Assembly (NCBI GenBank): GCA_021845665.1
Contig: JAJZVO010000002.1
Location: forward strand, 1-64,000
Length of the DNA stretch: 64,000 nucleotides
From: Bacteroidota bacterium
GTDB taxonomy: Bacteria; Bacteroidota; Ignavibacteria; Kryptoniales; JAKASW01
Direction: 5' to 3'
Numbering within the stretch: the stretch's first letter is position 1; each line of letters begins with the position of its first letter. The notes under the pieces were generated by a model. It made no database searches and was not told the origin of the DNA. It was given only the letters and a program-made list of their open reading frames with translations. Shown here piece after piece: positions 52,702 through 61,911 of this stretch. The position numbers and the translations under genes were made by a program.

Positions 52702-53223
52702 ATGGAGAAAGCAGACAGAATGAAAACAGGATTTCTCATATTGATCTCTACCGTCATAATGACCTTGAGTTCCTGTAACAAGGTAGTAGGTCCGCATTAC
52801 GCCACCCAGCCGGGTCCGAGAGACTACACGTGGCAGGTGGACACGATCAACGCCGGAGGCAACATACTCAGCAGCATAGACGGCTCTTCCGACAGCAGCG
52901 TCTGGTTTGTGCCAGGACACTACTATGTCGTTGGCCAGGGTATTTACGAGAAGACTTCTCTTTCCCAAAGCACATGGCAGGAGGACAGTGTTGATACGGT
53001 CGATTTCTTCTCATGTATCCGCGGCAATTCATGGAACGATTTCTTTGTCGCGGGAGGATACGGACAATTACTTCACTTCAACGGAAAAACATGGAGGTCA
53101 TATCAAAACGTACTCGGATTGCAGCAAGGGGGTATCGCAAGTATAGCAGTCAAAGGAAATTTGATGATAGGAGTCGGGTATCTTGGCTCAAAGGCTGTAG
53201 CATTTGTCGGTAAAAGAAGTTGA
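52702..53223 (+). CDS. Chimeric lipoprotein: type A head fused to type B tail
   Basis: 173 residues. The first 68 residues are the type A signal, lipobox and N-terminus (to SSIDGSSDSSVW). From FVPGHYYVVGQGIYEKTSL onward it is the last third of the type B gene at 53240. Sequences on both sides of the junction (about 52897-52905) share GCGTCTGG with both parents, so the fusion arose by recombination or deletion at a short homology. The frame is intact and the spacing normal, so it may be translated. It lacks the central blades of both parents. Confidence 0.8.
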   Translation: MEKADRMKTGFLILISTVIMTLSSCNKVVGPHYATQPGPRDYTWQVDTINAGGNILSSIDGSSDSSVWFVPGHYYVVGQGIYEKTSLSQSTWQEDSVDTVDFFSCIRGNSWNDFFVAGGYGQLLHFNGKTWRSYQNVLGLQQGGIASIAVKGNLMIGVGYLGSKAVAFVGKRS

Positions 53224-53239
53224 AGAGAGGAGTCAGAAG

Positions 53240-54313
53240 ATGAAATACATCCTGTTGTTGACTGGAATATCAATCATTGCGCTAACATCCATGACATGTC
53301 ATGCGCCGACAGGGCCGTCCAGCAGTAGCGCAGACACCACAAGCAACGATTGGACGTTTACAGAAACGATGCTGGGAGGGGCCTCGAGCAGCGAGTTCCT
53401 TGATGTGTCCATCGTGAGTGATACGCTTGCATATGCAGTCGGTGACATTTATGTGAGCGATTCAACAGGTCACATCAATCCAACTTCTTATGGTGCGGCG
53501 ATATGGAATGGAAGAAGCTGGTCTCTTCGCCGCGTGTACACCCGCAACCAGAGTGGATATCAAGAAAATATAAGACCAATCTTGGGAGTCGTTGCGTATT
53601 CACGGTCGGAAATCTGGTTAAGTGACGGGAATGCATTCGTCTGGAATGGAAACGATTCCGAGCTGACGGCATACTGGATAGGAGGCTATCCGGGAAATCC
53701 GTCACCACTTCTTGGACCCGGTCAATACGTCGCGCGGCTATGGGGAACCTCAGACCAAAATCTGTACGGTGCTGGGAACGGGGGGGGGCTCGCTCGCTAC
53801 GACGGAAGCTCGTGGCGCGCACTTTCCAGTGGTACTACTCTAAACATACAGGACATCTACGGATATGGTGGCACGGTTCTCGCGGTCGCCTCCGATCCCG
53901 GTGAAAGTCTCGACAAAGCGATACTTCAAATCAACGGTACGAATGTTACGCAACTATCCACCGCCGGTATCCAATGGCCGTTAAGCGGCGTCTGGTTTGT
54001 ACCGGGACACTACTATGTTGTTGGCCAGGGTATTTACGAGAAGACTTCTCTTTCCCAAAGCACATGGCAGGAGGACAGTGTTGATACCGTTGATTTTTTT
54101 TCGTGCATTCGCGGCAACGCATGGAACGATTTCTTCGTCGCTGGAGGATATGGACAATTGCTTCATTTCAACGGAAAGAGCTGGCGGTCATACCAGGATG
54201 TGCTCGGATTGCAGCAAGGCGGAATTGCGAGTATAGCGGTCAAGGGAAACCTGATGATAGGGGTCGGATACCTTGGCTCAAAGGCTGTAGCATTTGTGGG
54301 TAAAAGAAATTGA
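53240..54313 (+). CDS. Putative surface lipoprotein of the tandem family (type B), with a G9 tract
   Basis: 357 residues from the ATG at 53240 (GAGAGGAG upstream). Signal and lipobox-like TSMTC, then a Ser/Thr-rich tail region and blade-like turns: FLDVSIVSDTLAYAVGDIYV, LYGAGNGGGLARYDGSSW, ISGVWFVPG-like segments, DFFVAGGYGQLLHFNGKSW. Codons for the glycines in NGGGL form an uninterrupted G9 run. The protein is a divergent member of the same array; about 45% of its features match the next gene by eye. Function unknown. Confidence 0.75.
   Translation: MKYILLLTGISIIALTSMTCHAPTGPSSSSADTTSNDWTFTETMLGGASSSEFLDVSIVSDTLAYAVGDIYVSDSTGHINPTSYGAAIWNGRSWSLRRVYTRNQSGYQENIRPILGVVAYSRSEIWLSDGNAFVWNGNDSELTAYWIGGYPGNPSPLLGPGQYVARLWGTSDQNLYGAGNGGGLARYDGSSWRALSSGTTLNIQDIYGYGGTVLAVASDPGESLDKAILQINGTNVTQLSTAGIQWPLSGVWFVPGHYYVVGQGIYEKTSLSQSTWQEDSVDTVDFFSCIRGNAWNDFFVAGGYGQLLHFNGKSWRSYQDVLGLQQGGIASIAVKGNLMIGVGYLGSKAVAFVGKRN
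53780..53788 (+). repeat. Nine-base poly-G tract inside a lipoprotein gene
   Basis: G9 encodes three glycines in frame. The gene at 54333 lacks the run at the equivalent place (GPLGQL). One-base slippage would truncate the protein in its middle. Confidence 0.8.
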
Positions 54314-54332
54314 AGAGAGGAGAAGGACAAAT

Positions 54333-55373
54333 ATGAAATACTTCTTGATGCTGTTAGGAATATCAATATTAGCCCTTACATCCATGACATGTCACGCACC
54401 TACTGAACCGCCGACGGGAGCAGACACCACGAGCAATGATTGGACGTTTACGGTTAATAAATTGGGTGATGGAAATAGCAGCCAGTTGTTTGATGTGTCT
54501 ATCGTTAATGACACGCTTGCTTATGCTGTGGGAGCTATTTACAGGAAGGATAGTTCTGGTAACTTCGATCCAAATGCTTACAACTTAGCAAAGTGGGACG
54601 GGAGAAACTGGCAATTACTTCATCTTCCGTTTTACATTTTTTGGGGACAACAGTTTAAAGCTTCCGTCCCAACGCAAGCCATTTGGGCTTTTAATGGGTC
54701 TGAAATCTGGATAGCATCGAGCAATTCTCAGATCGCTGTTTGGAATGGGGATTCCGAAACGAGCGTTATGAGCGTTCCGATCGCAGTAAACAAACTGTGG
54801 GCTGCGGGCGAAAACGAAATTTATGCAGCCGGCCCCTTAGGTCAGCTCGCCCTGTACAACGGCAGCACTTGGCAGAAAGTGCAAAGTGGCACAAGCCTGA
54901 ACTTCTATGATATTTACGGTTTAGGTGGTCAGGTCCTCGCCGTCGCCTCAAATCCCTTCTCGAGTTTTGAGAGCGAAATAGTACAGCTCAGCGGCACAAA
55001 TGCCACAACGATATCGGACAACCCGATAACCGGATCTCTGATGGGCGTCTGGTTTGTTCCGGGCCAGCAATATTACGTAGTGGGAAGCGGTGTGTATGAA
55101 AAGAAGACTCTTTCGGACGCCAGCTGGTCGGCTGATGCGGTGGATAGTTCTCAAACATTCATGCAGGGAGTGCGGGGGAATGCCGCGAACGACGTGTTCG
55201 TCGTAGGTTCTTTCGGTCAGATCTGGCATTTCAATGGGAAGACATGGAGGAGTTATTTGAACCAGACTGCGGTGCAGAACGGGGGATATGGAAGCGTCGC
55301 AGTCAAAGGGAACCTCGTGATAGCTGTAGGGCAGGATAACCCTTATGCGGTCGCTGCAATCGGAAGAAGATGA
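54333..55373 (+). CDS. Putative surface lipoprotein of the tandem family (type B)
   Basis: 346 residues from the ATG at 54333, 19 nt after the previous stop (GAGAGGAGAAGGA). Same signal type (MKYFLMLLGISILALTSMTC) and similar repeats: LFDVSIVNDTLAYAVGAIYR, WAAGENEIYAAGPLGQLALY, NFYDIYGLGGQVLAVASNPF, DVFVVGSFGQIWHFNGKTW. The gene is uninterrupted and ends the array. A trypsin-like protease gene begins 104 nt downstream, possibly in the same transcript. Confidence 0.75.
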   Translation: MKYFLMLLGISILALTSMTCHAPTEPPTGADTTSNDWTFTVNKLGDGNSSQLFDVSIVNDTLAYAVGAIYRKDSSGNFDPNAYNLAKWDGRNWQLLHLPFYIFWGQQFKASVPTQAIWAFNGSEIWIASSNSQIAVWNGDSETSVMSVPIAVNKLWAAGENEIYAAGPLGQLALYNGSTWQKVQSGTSLNFYDIYGLGGQVLAVASNPFSSFESEIVQLSGTNATTISDNPITGSLMGVWFVPGQQYYVVGSGVYEKKTLSDASWSADAVDSSQTFMQGVRGNAANDVFVVGSFGQIWHFNGKTWRSYLNQTAVQNGGYGSVAVKGNLVIAVGQDNPYAVAAIGRR

Positions 55374-55476
55374 GAAGAGCTTGAAGCATATCAAACGGCA
55401 GGCAGGAAGTTCAGCGCTTCCGAAGTTCCGCCTGCGAAGTCAAGCTCACAAATACCTAAACGGAAGGAGATTCAAG

Positions 55477-58400
55477 ATGCACGAAGTAACCAAATCGATT
55501 TATCGGGATTCGGTCGTCCAACCGACATCAAGGCCGATCGTGGCCGCACCTCAGAAAGAAGACTCAGGCCCTCGCGTCAGAACTGCTTTGCGAAATGCGG
55601 CGCTCATGGTCCTGCTGGGGGGCATGATTATGGCGTATAGTCAAAGAGCGGAAGCAGGGAATGGGCCAGGCCAGGGTGGCACGGAATCGTACCCACTCAG
55701 TTCCGGTATCTACAATGGCGATCCTGCGATGCACTATCCCACGCTTGCTTACAAAACGAAAGTCCAGATAGCTGGCGCAGACTGGATTCGATTGTACTTC
55801 GAGAATGCCTCGCTCGGATCGAGCAGCTATCTGGTCATTACCTCCCTGAAGGACGGGGACCAGCAGGGGCTGAATTCATCCGGGCTCGCTCAGTGGCACA
55901 ACTCCAGTGCATACTTCAACGGAGACGCCGTTGAAATCGAGCTCTTTGTGGCTCCCAACGATTCACATATTTTCTTCAATCTCGAAAACGTGTCGGTCGG
56001 GACGCCGTTTTCAGCAGCAGACCGAGTGATGAGCTTGTGTGGCACTGACGAACGTCAACCCTCATCAAATCCCGCTGTCGGCAGAATTTGGGACACTACT
56101 TCAACAAATAATTTTGCTACTGCGTGGATATCCGCGACGGGCCATCTTGTTACTGCCGGACACGTTGCCGCCAATTGGGACCCGCCGGACATACCATACG
56201 TCGTAGAATTCGACGTACCACCATCATTGCCCGACGGTTCCGCACAACACCCACCCGCAAGCGACCAGTACAATATCTTCGGGGTAATTAACAATGAAAT
56301 ACAATCGACGGGCACCACTGGGCAGGATTGGGCCGTCTTCGATGTCTACAGTAATTCGGAGACAGGCTTGAAGCCAATACAGGCCCAACACGCATTTTTC
56401 AATGTCGAGCAGAATGACAATGCGCAGCGGCTTACCATAATAGGTTACGGTGAAGGCACGGGCGTAGGAGACAATGCTCAGCAGTCTGAGACCGGGCCCA
56501 ACGACGAATCTACAGGCGAGGTGCTCATGTATCAGGTCGACACCGAACCCGGAAGTTCGGGAAGTCCGGTGATTGACAGCGTAACGGGCAACGTTGTCGG
56601 AATCCATACGAACGACGGCTGCACCAGCGGTGGAGGCGCCAACGCGGGAACGAGCATGTACAATACAGGGTTATGGAATGCCCTTCAACCGGTAACGTAC
56701 AAGGTCATGGTCAGCCAGGTTAACTCGAATAATCAGCAAGTGGGAACGGTCGGTCAATGGAACGGCAGCTCGTTCACGGGGGTTGCTCTTGGCGATTCCA
56801 TAAGCTTCACGACGGGTCAGCCGCAAGTGCTTATGGCCGACCATGGAATCTACACCGGGCAAAAATATAACACCTGGAGTAATTCGAACGTAAATGATCC
56901 GGATGTTACGAATCCACACATGTTCTATATCATGGGCGGCTCGGCCGTGTCTCATTTTCAGAGAACAGTGAATGCTTCCATTCAGTCCCACCTGCTGGAA
57001 ACAAACTCTGTTGGCTTTCCGGTGGACTTTGCCGATCCGTGGCTGATCGACTATAACGATCCAACGTACAAAGTCACGCGCAACGAAGGGATGTCAGCCC
57101 CATTCAAATCGGTTGCTTACAATTCTCAACCACCGTACAACCTTGGTTCTTCGCCATACAATGGGGTCTTTCCGAACCAATTTCCTGAACCAGCTAATCC
57201 ACTCGCGGCCTATTACACAGCGGCAGCACCACTCACCCAAGCTTATGATGGCCACACCTGGGCGTTTACAGGCTGGTCGGCAACTGGTGCGGCTATCTCC
57301 GATGGAGGTCCGATAGCAAATGGCTTTGATTCCGCCGCCGTAGTGTTCGATTCGAACGACGCGGTGGTCACAGCAAATTACAAGGGCTTCCAGCTCTCGA
57401 ACGACCCCTCCGCCTTCTCCGACAACAGCCAGAGGAAACTCATCAGAACTCCCAACGGACCCAATGGTGGAACACTCCACGAGGTCTACACAAGCGCAGG
57501 TCACGTCTGGTACGAATACAGCACCGACAATGGAACGACGTGGCATCTCGGGAAGAACTGGCTTGCAACGGGTCCATATGGCCCTCTCGATGGCACGGCA
57601 GGCGGAAAGGACCCATCGATCGATTACGATCCACAGACTAATAATGTCGTCATCGTCTGGCAGCAAAAATCAAGCAACGGCTATTACACAATACAGTATA
57701 TGACTTTCTGGCCGGATGACTACGTCCAAAATACTTATTCGATCAATTCCTATGGCACCCTTTACACCGACGGCTCCGACGCTTACTCTTCGGTAAACGC
57801 CAATCCGAACATCGCCGTGAATGCGACCGCATCCGGAGGAACCGAATTCTGGGTGCTGAGCCTGGAAAAGTACCACTGGTATATCACCGCCGGTGATACG
57901 GTCTTCGGCGGAATCGACGTCCTTGTATTACGACGGCAATGGGGTGCTGGCCCTTCACCAGGATCCCGTCACTCAATTATCACAGAGCAATACCCCGGAT
58001 AACCATAATCCTTCAATTATTGCAATACCGGGGAGCAACGGGCCCATATACGCCATCTGTTGGCTTCTGGATTTCACCGGAGAAGGGTTGTCGACAACAA
58101 CGAGAGTCTGTTATACAAGCGGCAATAATACATCGCTCAACTACGTCGGCTCCCTCCCGCAATCGTGTTCGCTCAATGTCTCGGACGACAACAGCGTAAG
58201 CTATTTTGTCTGGAGCCAGGGCTCGGCGCCATGGTCGGATTATGTCGTCTCTACCTCCAATCTGGGGAGTGCGATAGCCCTGAACAGCACGGGCGACGGT
58301 ATGCAGCTTGCCAACGGCTCCGGAAAGAGCAACATGTACGAAATATCATACCTCAGCAGCGGCAGTGCACCTTACGCCATAAGTCCCGCCATCGGTCTTG

Positions 58401-59103
58401 GAAGTGTGGGCAGCCTACAAAGCACCGCACCGGATCACCTGTCCGATTCAAGCAGAACGGTTGCGGGTGCACCCGTTCAGGCGTTCGACTCGCGAGGCGT
58501 AGTAATCGGCAATGACTCTGCTTCGCTCCAGTATCTTTTCGGAGACATCACGGTCGATGGCAAGAGCGTGCCTTTTGTGACTATTCCGGACACTTTCAAA
58601 TCGAGGTTCTTGGAACGATAAGGGGATGGAATTTCGGATCAAAAGACCTGAGCAAATTCAAACAGGCAGCATACAATCTTAATACCGGCGGGTATTCGGG
58701 AAACGACCTGAAAATCAGGATTACTGCGTCCACAAATATCGAGGACCCGATTGCAATCCCGGTTAACGACTATTCAACCGAAAACGTTGCGGCATCCGCA
58801 TCGGCCCAAAGCGTGACGATGCAGCAGGCCAACCTTGTCACGACATATTCTCTGTCGCAGAACTATCCTAACCCCTTCAACCCAACTACAGTTATCGACT
58901 ACACGATCCCGAAGGAATCACATGTAATGCTGAAGATATACGACGTGCTCGGACAGGAGGTTGAGACGCTCGTAAATGAAGAGCAGAACGTGGGAAGGTA
59001 CCAGGTTCAGTTCGACGGCTCGCGTCTGGCGAGCGGAGTATACTTCTACCGGCTCGTCGCTGGAAATCATGTCGTCACGAAGAAGATGCTGCTGCTCAAA
59101 TAA
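55477..59103 (+). pseudogene. Trypsin-like serine protease with type IX sorting domain, two frameshifts
   Basis: From the ATG at 55477 (AAGGAG upstream) a signal segment leads into a chymotrypsin-like domain: LVTAGHVAANW (His), GQDWAVFDVYS (Asp), EPGSSGSPVIDS (Ser), all intact. Further domains follow (repeat-rich, with sialidase-like VWYEYSTDNGTTWHL). Near 57915 the frame shifts; it continues as TSLYYDGNGVLALHQDPVTQ to about 58600. It shifts again into EVLGTIRGWNFGSKDLSKFK and finally the sorting domain LSQNYPNPFNPTTVIDYTI to 59103. Laid together it is about 1200 residues. Neither break lies in a homopolymer. It may be a true pseudogene or carry sequence errors. Confidence 0.75.
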
Positions 59104-59277
59104 CCACATTTAAGCGAGAGTCCGCCGCGCTCTTTGGCAGACTGCTACTCAAGTAGCTGCTCTCAGACTAATATGGTTCCCGCCACGGAGTCTTGTGGCG
59201 GGAACCCGAACAATCGGTCCATTAACATCGGCACCAGCCGGAACGCCAACGTTATTACCTTTATTCCACGGTTCCCC

Positions 59278-59300
59278 CATTCCATTATTCCGCTGCTCCC
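59278..59300. repeat. Dispersed 23-bp repeat, copy 2
   Basis: Identical to 49044-49066. Together the two copies bracket the lipoprotein array and the protease gene, both on the same strand, so they are direct repeats 10.2 kb apart. The 290-bp gap around this copy (59104-59393) has no gene that I can support. Confidence 0.65.
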
Positions 59301-59393
59301 CTCCGTTCCTGAAGAGTCCTCACCCTCACGGGTTGAGATTGGGACTCGAGTGGGATAAATTCACGGACGAATGGTAATGCAGACAGCACAGCG

Positions 59394-59810
59394 ATGAAAG
59401 AGCGGTTAGTGAACATAATCAAAAGGTTCATCGAAAAGCGGGCATCGAAGGTCACCGAGAGCGACGTGGGGAAGGTTGTCGACAATTCGGATTCGATCCG
59501 GGACAAATTCGAGCACGCCGGTCCGCTTGGAAGATACATCGGGGATGTCAAGCTGTTGATCTCTCTCGTCAAAGATTACTGGTCGGGCGAATACAGGTCG
59601 ATTCCGTGGTGGGCGATGTCGGCGGTCGTGTTCACGCTTTTGTACGTCGTCAGCCCTGTGGATTTGATTCCGGACTTCATACCGGTGATTGGTTATATGG
59701 ACGATGCAGCCGTACTTTCGGTCTGCCTGGTGTTGGTGGAGCAGGAGCTGGCCGGTTACAAGCAGTGGAAGATTCAGAAGGCGAAAGGTAAACCTGAAGA
59801 AGACGGGTGA
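59394..59810 (+). CDS. DUF1232 (YkvA-like) membrane protein
   Basis: 138 residues. The DUF1232 block is RSIPWWAMSAVVFTLLYVVS, then PVDLIPDFIPVIGYMDDAAV. It is preceded by a charged N-terminus (about 1-45) and a segment LLISLVKDYWSGEYR. The Asp-rich PxDLIPDFIPxxGxxDD motif is intact. The family is a small membrane or membrane-attached protein of unknown function. The C-terminus is basic (KIQKAKGKPEEDG). Confidence 0.88.
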   Translation: MKERLVNIIKRFIEKRASKVTESDVGKVVDNSDSIRDKFEHAGPLGRYIGDVKLLISLVKDYWSGEYRSIPWWAMSAVVFTLLYVVSPVDLIPDFIPVIGYMDDAAVLSVCLVLVEQELAGYKQWKIQKAKGKPEEDG

Positions 59811-60211
59811 GAAGAACAGATCTCACTTGTATCGTGCAGGCAGATTATTTAGTTTCAGGAAGATTCGTGCATGGTGGCACGGTCTGATGTCAGGGATTGG
59901 CAGACCACAACTGAGTAAGGCGGAGCGAAGTCACTGCGCCCGGGAAAGCGGCACCAAAGGGAGGTGCGCACGGGCAGGAACCTGGATAGAAGGCTTCGTC
60001 CGGCGGAATTGAGGTATATGGGAGTACGAGGCTGCACATGCGAGGCAGCCATCAAGTCTGCAGGAATCCTCTATAAATACATCGTGGAACGAGATGGCGA
60101 CAGAAACGTCGTTGTCGCCGAATTCGTGCGCAGTGACAGGGCTGCAATGCATCCTGTGAAATGGGCGTTAAATGCCCGGGATTCGCCGCGCGCGTACTGA
60201 GGGATTTCAGA
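59811..60211. other. Intergenic region upstream of the heptad-repeat gene
   Basis: A 78-codon frame at 59964-60200 has no recognisable feature. One 6-bp hairpin GGCTGC/GCAGCC lies near 60030-60052. I cannot assign a function to this stretch. Confidence 0.35.
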
Positions 60212-60760
60212 ATGGGCGTAATGTTAGTGAAAGCGTTTGCGGACCTGTTGGAAATGCCCGTGATGCGGGACGGAGAAGCTGTCTGCCGCGATACAGGGGT
60301 CAAAGGCGGGATGAGGCTGCCAACCGGGCAAACCATCTCCATGGAACCGGTAAGAGGCATTTCTAATCCGAAGCGGAGCAGGATGCGGACTCTGCAGAGC
60401 GATGAAAATGTGATGCAACGCGGTCTGCAAGCCCTGCAAAGCGACCGGGATGTGATGCAGAGCGGATTTGCAGTGACACAACGCAGCCGGAAAGTGATTC
60501 AGCGCAGATTTACAGTCATGCAGAGCAATTTGAAAGTCCTGCAAAGGGGTCGGAATGTGATACAAAGCAGGGTTGCGGTAATTCAAAGGGTACTTACAGT
60601 GATTCAAAGCGATTGGGAGTGTCAGCTTTGTCAAAGTCATCTCCAACATTGTCAATCGCAGGTCCTGCAAAGCAGAGGGGCAGTCGTGAAAAAGGGGGCG
60701 GCATTTAAAATAGAGTGTTTTTCCGCTCAAGGGGAGCGAATCGGGAAAAAAGAAACATAG
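60212..60760 (+). CDS. Heptad-repeat protein encoded by 21-bp tandem repeats, function unknown
   Basis: 182 residues from the ATG at 60212 (GAGGG about 10 nt upstream); an ATG at 60161 without such a site is also in frame. The centre is a run of seven-residue units with consensus hydrophobic-Gln-(Ser/Arg)-x-x-x-Val: LQSDENV, MQRGLQA, LQSDRDV, MQSGFAV, TQRSRKV, IQRRFTV, MQSNLKV, LQRGRNV and so on. Spacing of hydrophobics every 3.5 residues would suit a helical rod or coiled coil. N- and C-termini show no known domain. The opposite strand is also open here, but its starts are worse. The helical-protein gene follows 22 nt later, so the pair may be co-transcribed. No function can be claimed. Confidence 0.55.
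   Translation: MGVMLVKAFADLLEMPVMRDGEAVCRDTGVKGGMRLPTGQTISMEPVRGISNPKRSRMRTLQSDENVMQRGLQALQSDRDVMQSGFAVTQRSRKVIQRRFTVMQSNLKVLQRGRNVIQSRVAVIQRVLTVIQSDWECQLCQSHLQHCQSQVLQSRGAVVKKGAAFKIECFSAQGERIGKKET
60389..60682 (+). repeat. Fourteen tandem 21-bp units
   Basis: Units begin every 21 bp from 60389. The consensus is roughly GTGATGCAAAGC followed by nine variable bases. Units 12 and 13 are the most diverged. All are an exact multiple of three, so the reading frame is kept throughout. A smaller decayed set of the same type lies at 7489-7593. Confidence 0.9.
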
Positions 60761-60782
60761 TAACTAAAAGAAAGAGGAAAAG

Positions 60783-61490
60783 ATGACAAACCGTCAGGTT
60801 AACAAGCTCGCGATGTACTTTGTCGTTCTTGCGGTCGCGGACAAGTTCGCGGCGGTATTTGGAACGATCCCGGCGGCGGTCAGACTGATCACGAAGTTGA
60901 AGGGGATTGTCGCAGAGATCAAGTCCAGATCGGGCGAAGTGGATCAGGGTACGTCGGGCGAGACGAACGCAAAAGGCAAGGCCGAGGACGAAATGTCCGA
61001 AGCCGTGTCTATCCTCGTGGGAAGTCTCCATGCATTTGCGGTGGATGCTAAGGACGAGGAACTGATGCAGAAATCGGACGTGGTTGACTCAGACATCGAT
61101 CGAAAGCGCGATGCGGAGAAAGGAAAGTACTGCACTTCCCTGGTGGACATTGTGGAGGAGCACAAAGCCGGTCTCGTCGAGTGGGGAGTGACCGACGAAG
61201 GGATCGCCGAAGCGCGGTCGCTGATAAAGGCGTACGAAGATTCCCTCGGGAAGGCCGGCAGCGCGAAGTCCGGTCAGACCGGTGGGAGGCAGTCGATCAC
61301 GGCGCTTTTCAGAAGTGCGGATCTTCTGTTGAATATGCAGTTGGACAAGACGGTGGCGCAGCTGAAGAACGCCGAGCTTTCGCGGGAGTACGATGCGGCA
61401 CGGGTGATAAAAGACGTGGCCGCGACGAGGAAGGGAGGCGGCTCGAGTTCGCCCGATGCGGGCGGAGCCTCCCCGGGACAGGGTGCATAA
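60783..61490 (+). CDS. Hypothetical helical protein downstream of the heptad-repeat gene
   Basis: 235 residues, with AAAGAGGAAAAG before the ATG. No family is recognised. It is predicted almost wholly helical: VNKLAMYFVVLAVADKFAAV, IPAAVRLITKLKGIVAEIKS, SEAVSILVGSLHAFAVDAKD, then a linker and LFRSADLLLNMQLDKTVAQL. The C-terminus is Gly/Ser-rich and disordered-looking (GGGSSSPDAGGASPGQGA). No signal peptide, no membrane helix. The frame, start and codon use look genuine. Confidence 0.7.
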   Translation: MTNRQVNKLAMYFVVLAVADKFAAVFGTIPAAVRLITKLKGIVAEIKSRSGEVDQGTSGETNAKGKAEDEMSEAVSILVGSLHAFAVDAKDEELMQKSDVVDSDIDRKRDAEKGKYCTSLVDIVEEHKAGLVEWGVTDEGIAEARSLIKAYEDSLGKAGSAKSGQTGGRQSITALFRSADLLLNMQLDKTVAQLKNAELSREYDAARVIKDVAATRKGGGSSSPDAGGASPGQGA

Positions 61491-61833
61491 GCGCCGGTCT
61501 CAGGGAAGAGACAGGCGATAAAGAGTCCGATTCGTTCCCCTCTGTGCGGCAGCCTGTCGATCAAGCCCGAAGGGCTGGAGTTATTGTAGATGATAGAACG
61601 AAGAGAGAAACAAACCCTGAAAGGGTTGAATTTTGGCTTTGCCGGGCCAACCCTTGAACCGCCTTGCTATTGGAGGTCGGTTTTGATTATGAGCTTTGAC
61701 CGGATATATTCCATCAAAGAACCGTTTCAGCGTTTGCTGGGAATCATGATTCCATGGGCTGCCAACCGAGTAAGAATGGAGTGTGCTGGCTTGTGACGGG
61801 TTAAAGACTGGGTAGCCTCACAGAAAAGCTGGA
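61491..61833. other. Intergenic region with a structured inverted repeat
   Basis: No supported gene. AAGGGTTG (about 61620-61627) pairs with CAACCCTT (about 61649-61656), enclosing an inner TTGGC/GCCAA stem, so a plus-strand RNA here would fold strongly. A short companion stem AACCCT/AGGGTT overlaps its left arm. It might be the terminator zone of the helical-protein gene, but there is no clear T tract. Confidence 0.4.
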
Positions 61834-61905
61834 ACAAAAACGCCCCTGAAGAACAGGGGCAAGGCCAATAAGCCTACAGAATAATCTTTATTGTAGTAAG
61901 CTTTC
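61834..61905 (-). ncRNA. Candidate tracrRNA of the type II-C CRISPR-Cas system
   Basis: Read on the minus strand from about 61905. An anti-repeat-like segment TCTGAAAGCTTACTACAAT leads into AAAGATTATTCTGTAG. A stem-loop AGGC-TTATTG-GCCT (61875-61862) follows, then the terminator GCCCCTG-TTCTT-CAGGGGC (61860-61842) with GTTTTTG. The CTACAAT...GCCCC...GGGGC layout parallels the Neisseria meningitidis tracrRNA that I recall. Its own promoter lies just upstream and cas9 is divergent, starting 72 nt away. By inference the CRISPR repeat should begin near ATTGTAGTAAGCTTTC or GTTGTAG. No array is inside the window to confirm pairing. Confidence 0.8.
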
Positions 61906-61911
61906 AGACAC

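Noticed and set aside
60389-60682. CRISPR array
   Set aside because: Units are 21 bp with no constant repeat/variable spacer alternation and keep an open frame.
60224-60730. Minus-strand frame through the 21-bp repeats (heptads such as ALHDCKS)
   Set aside because: Periodic only because the repeat is; the plus-strand frame has the better start, direction and neighbour. Not fully excluded.
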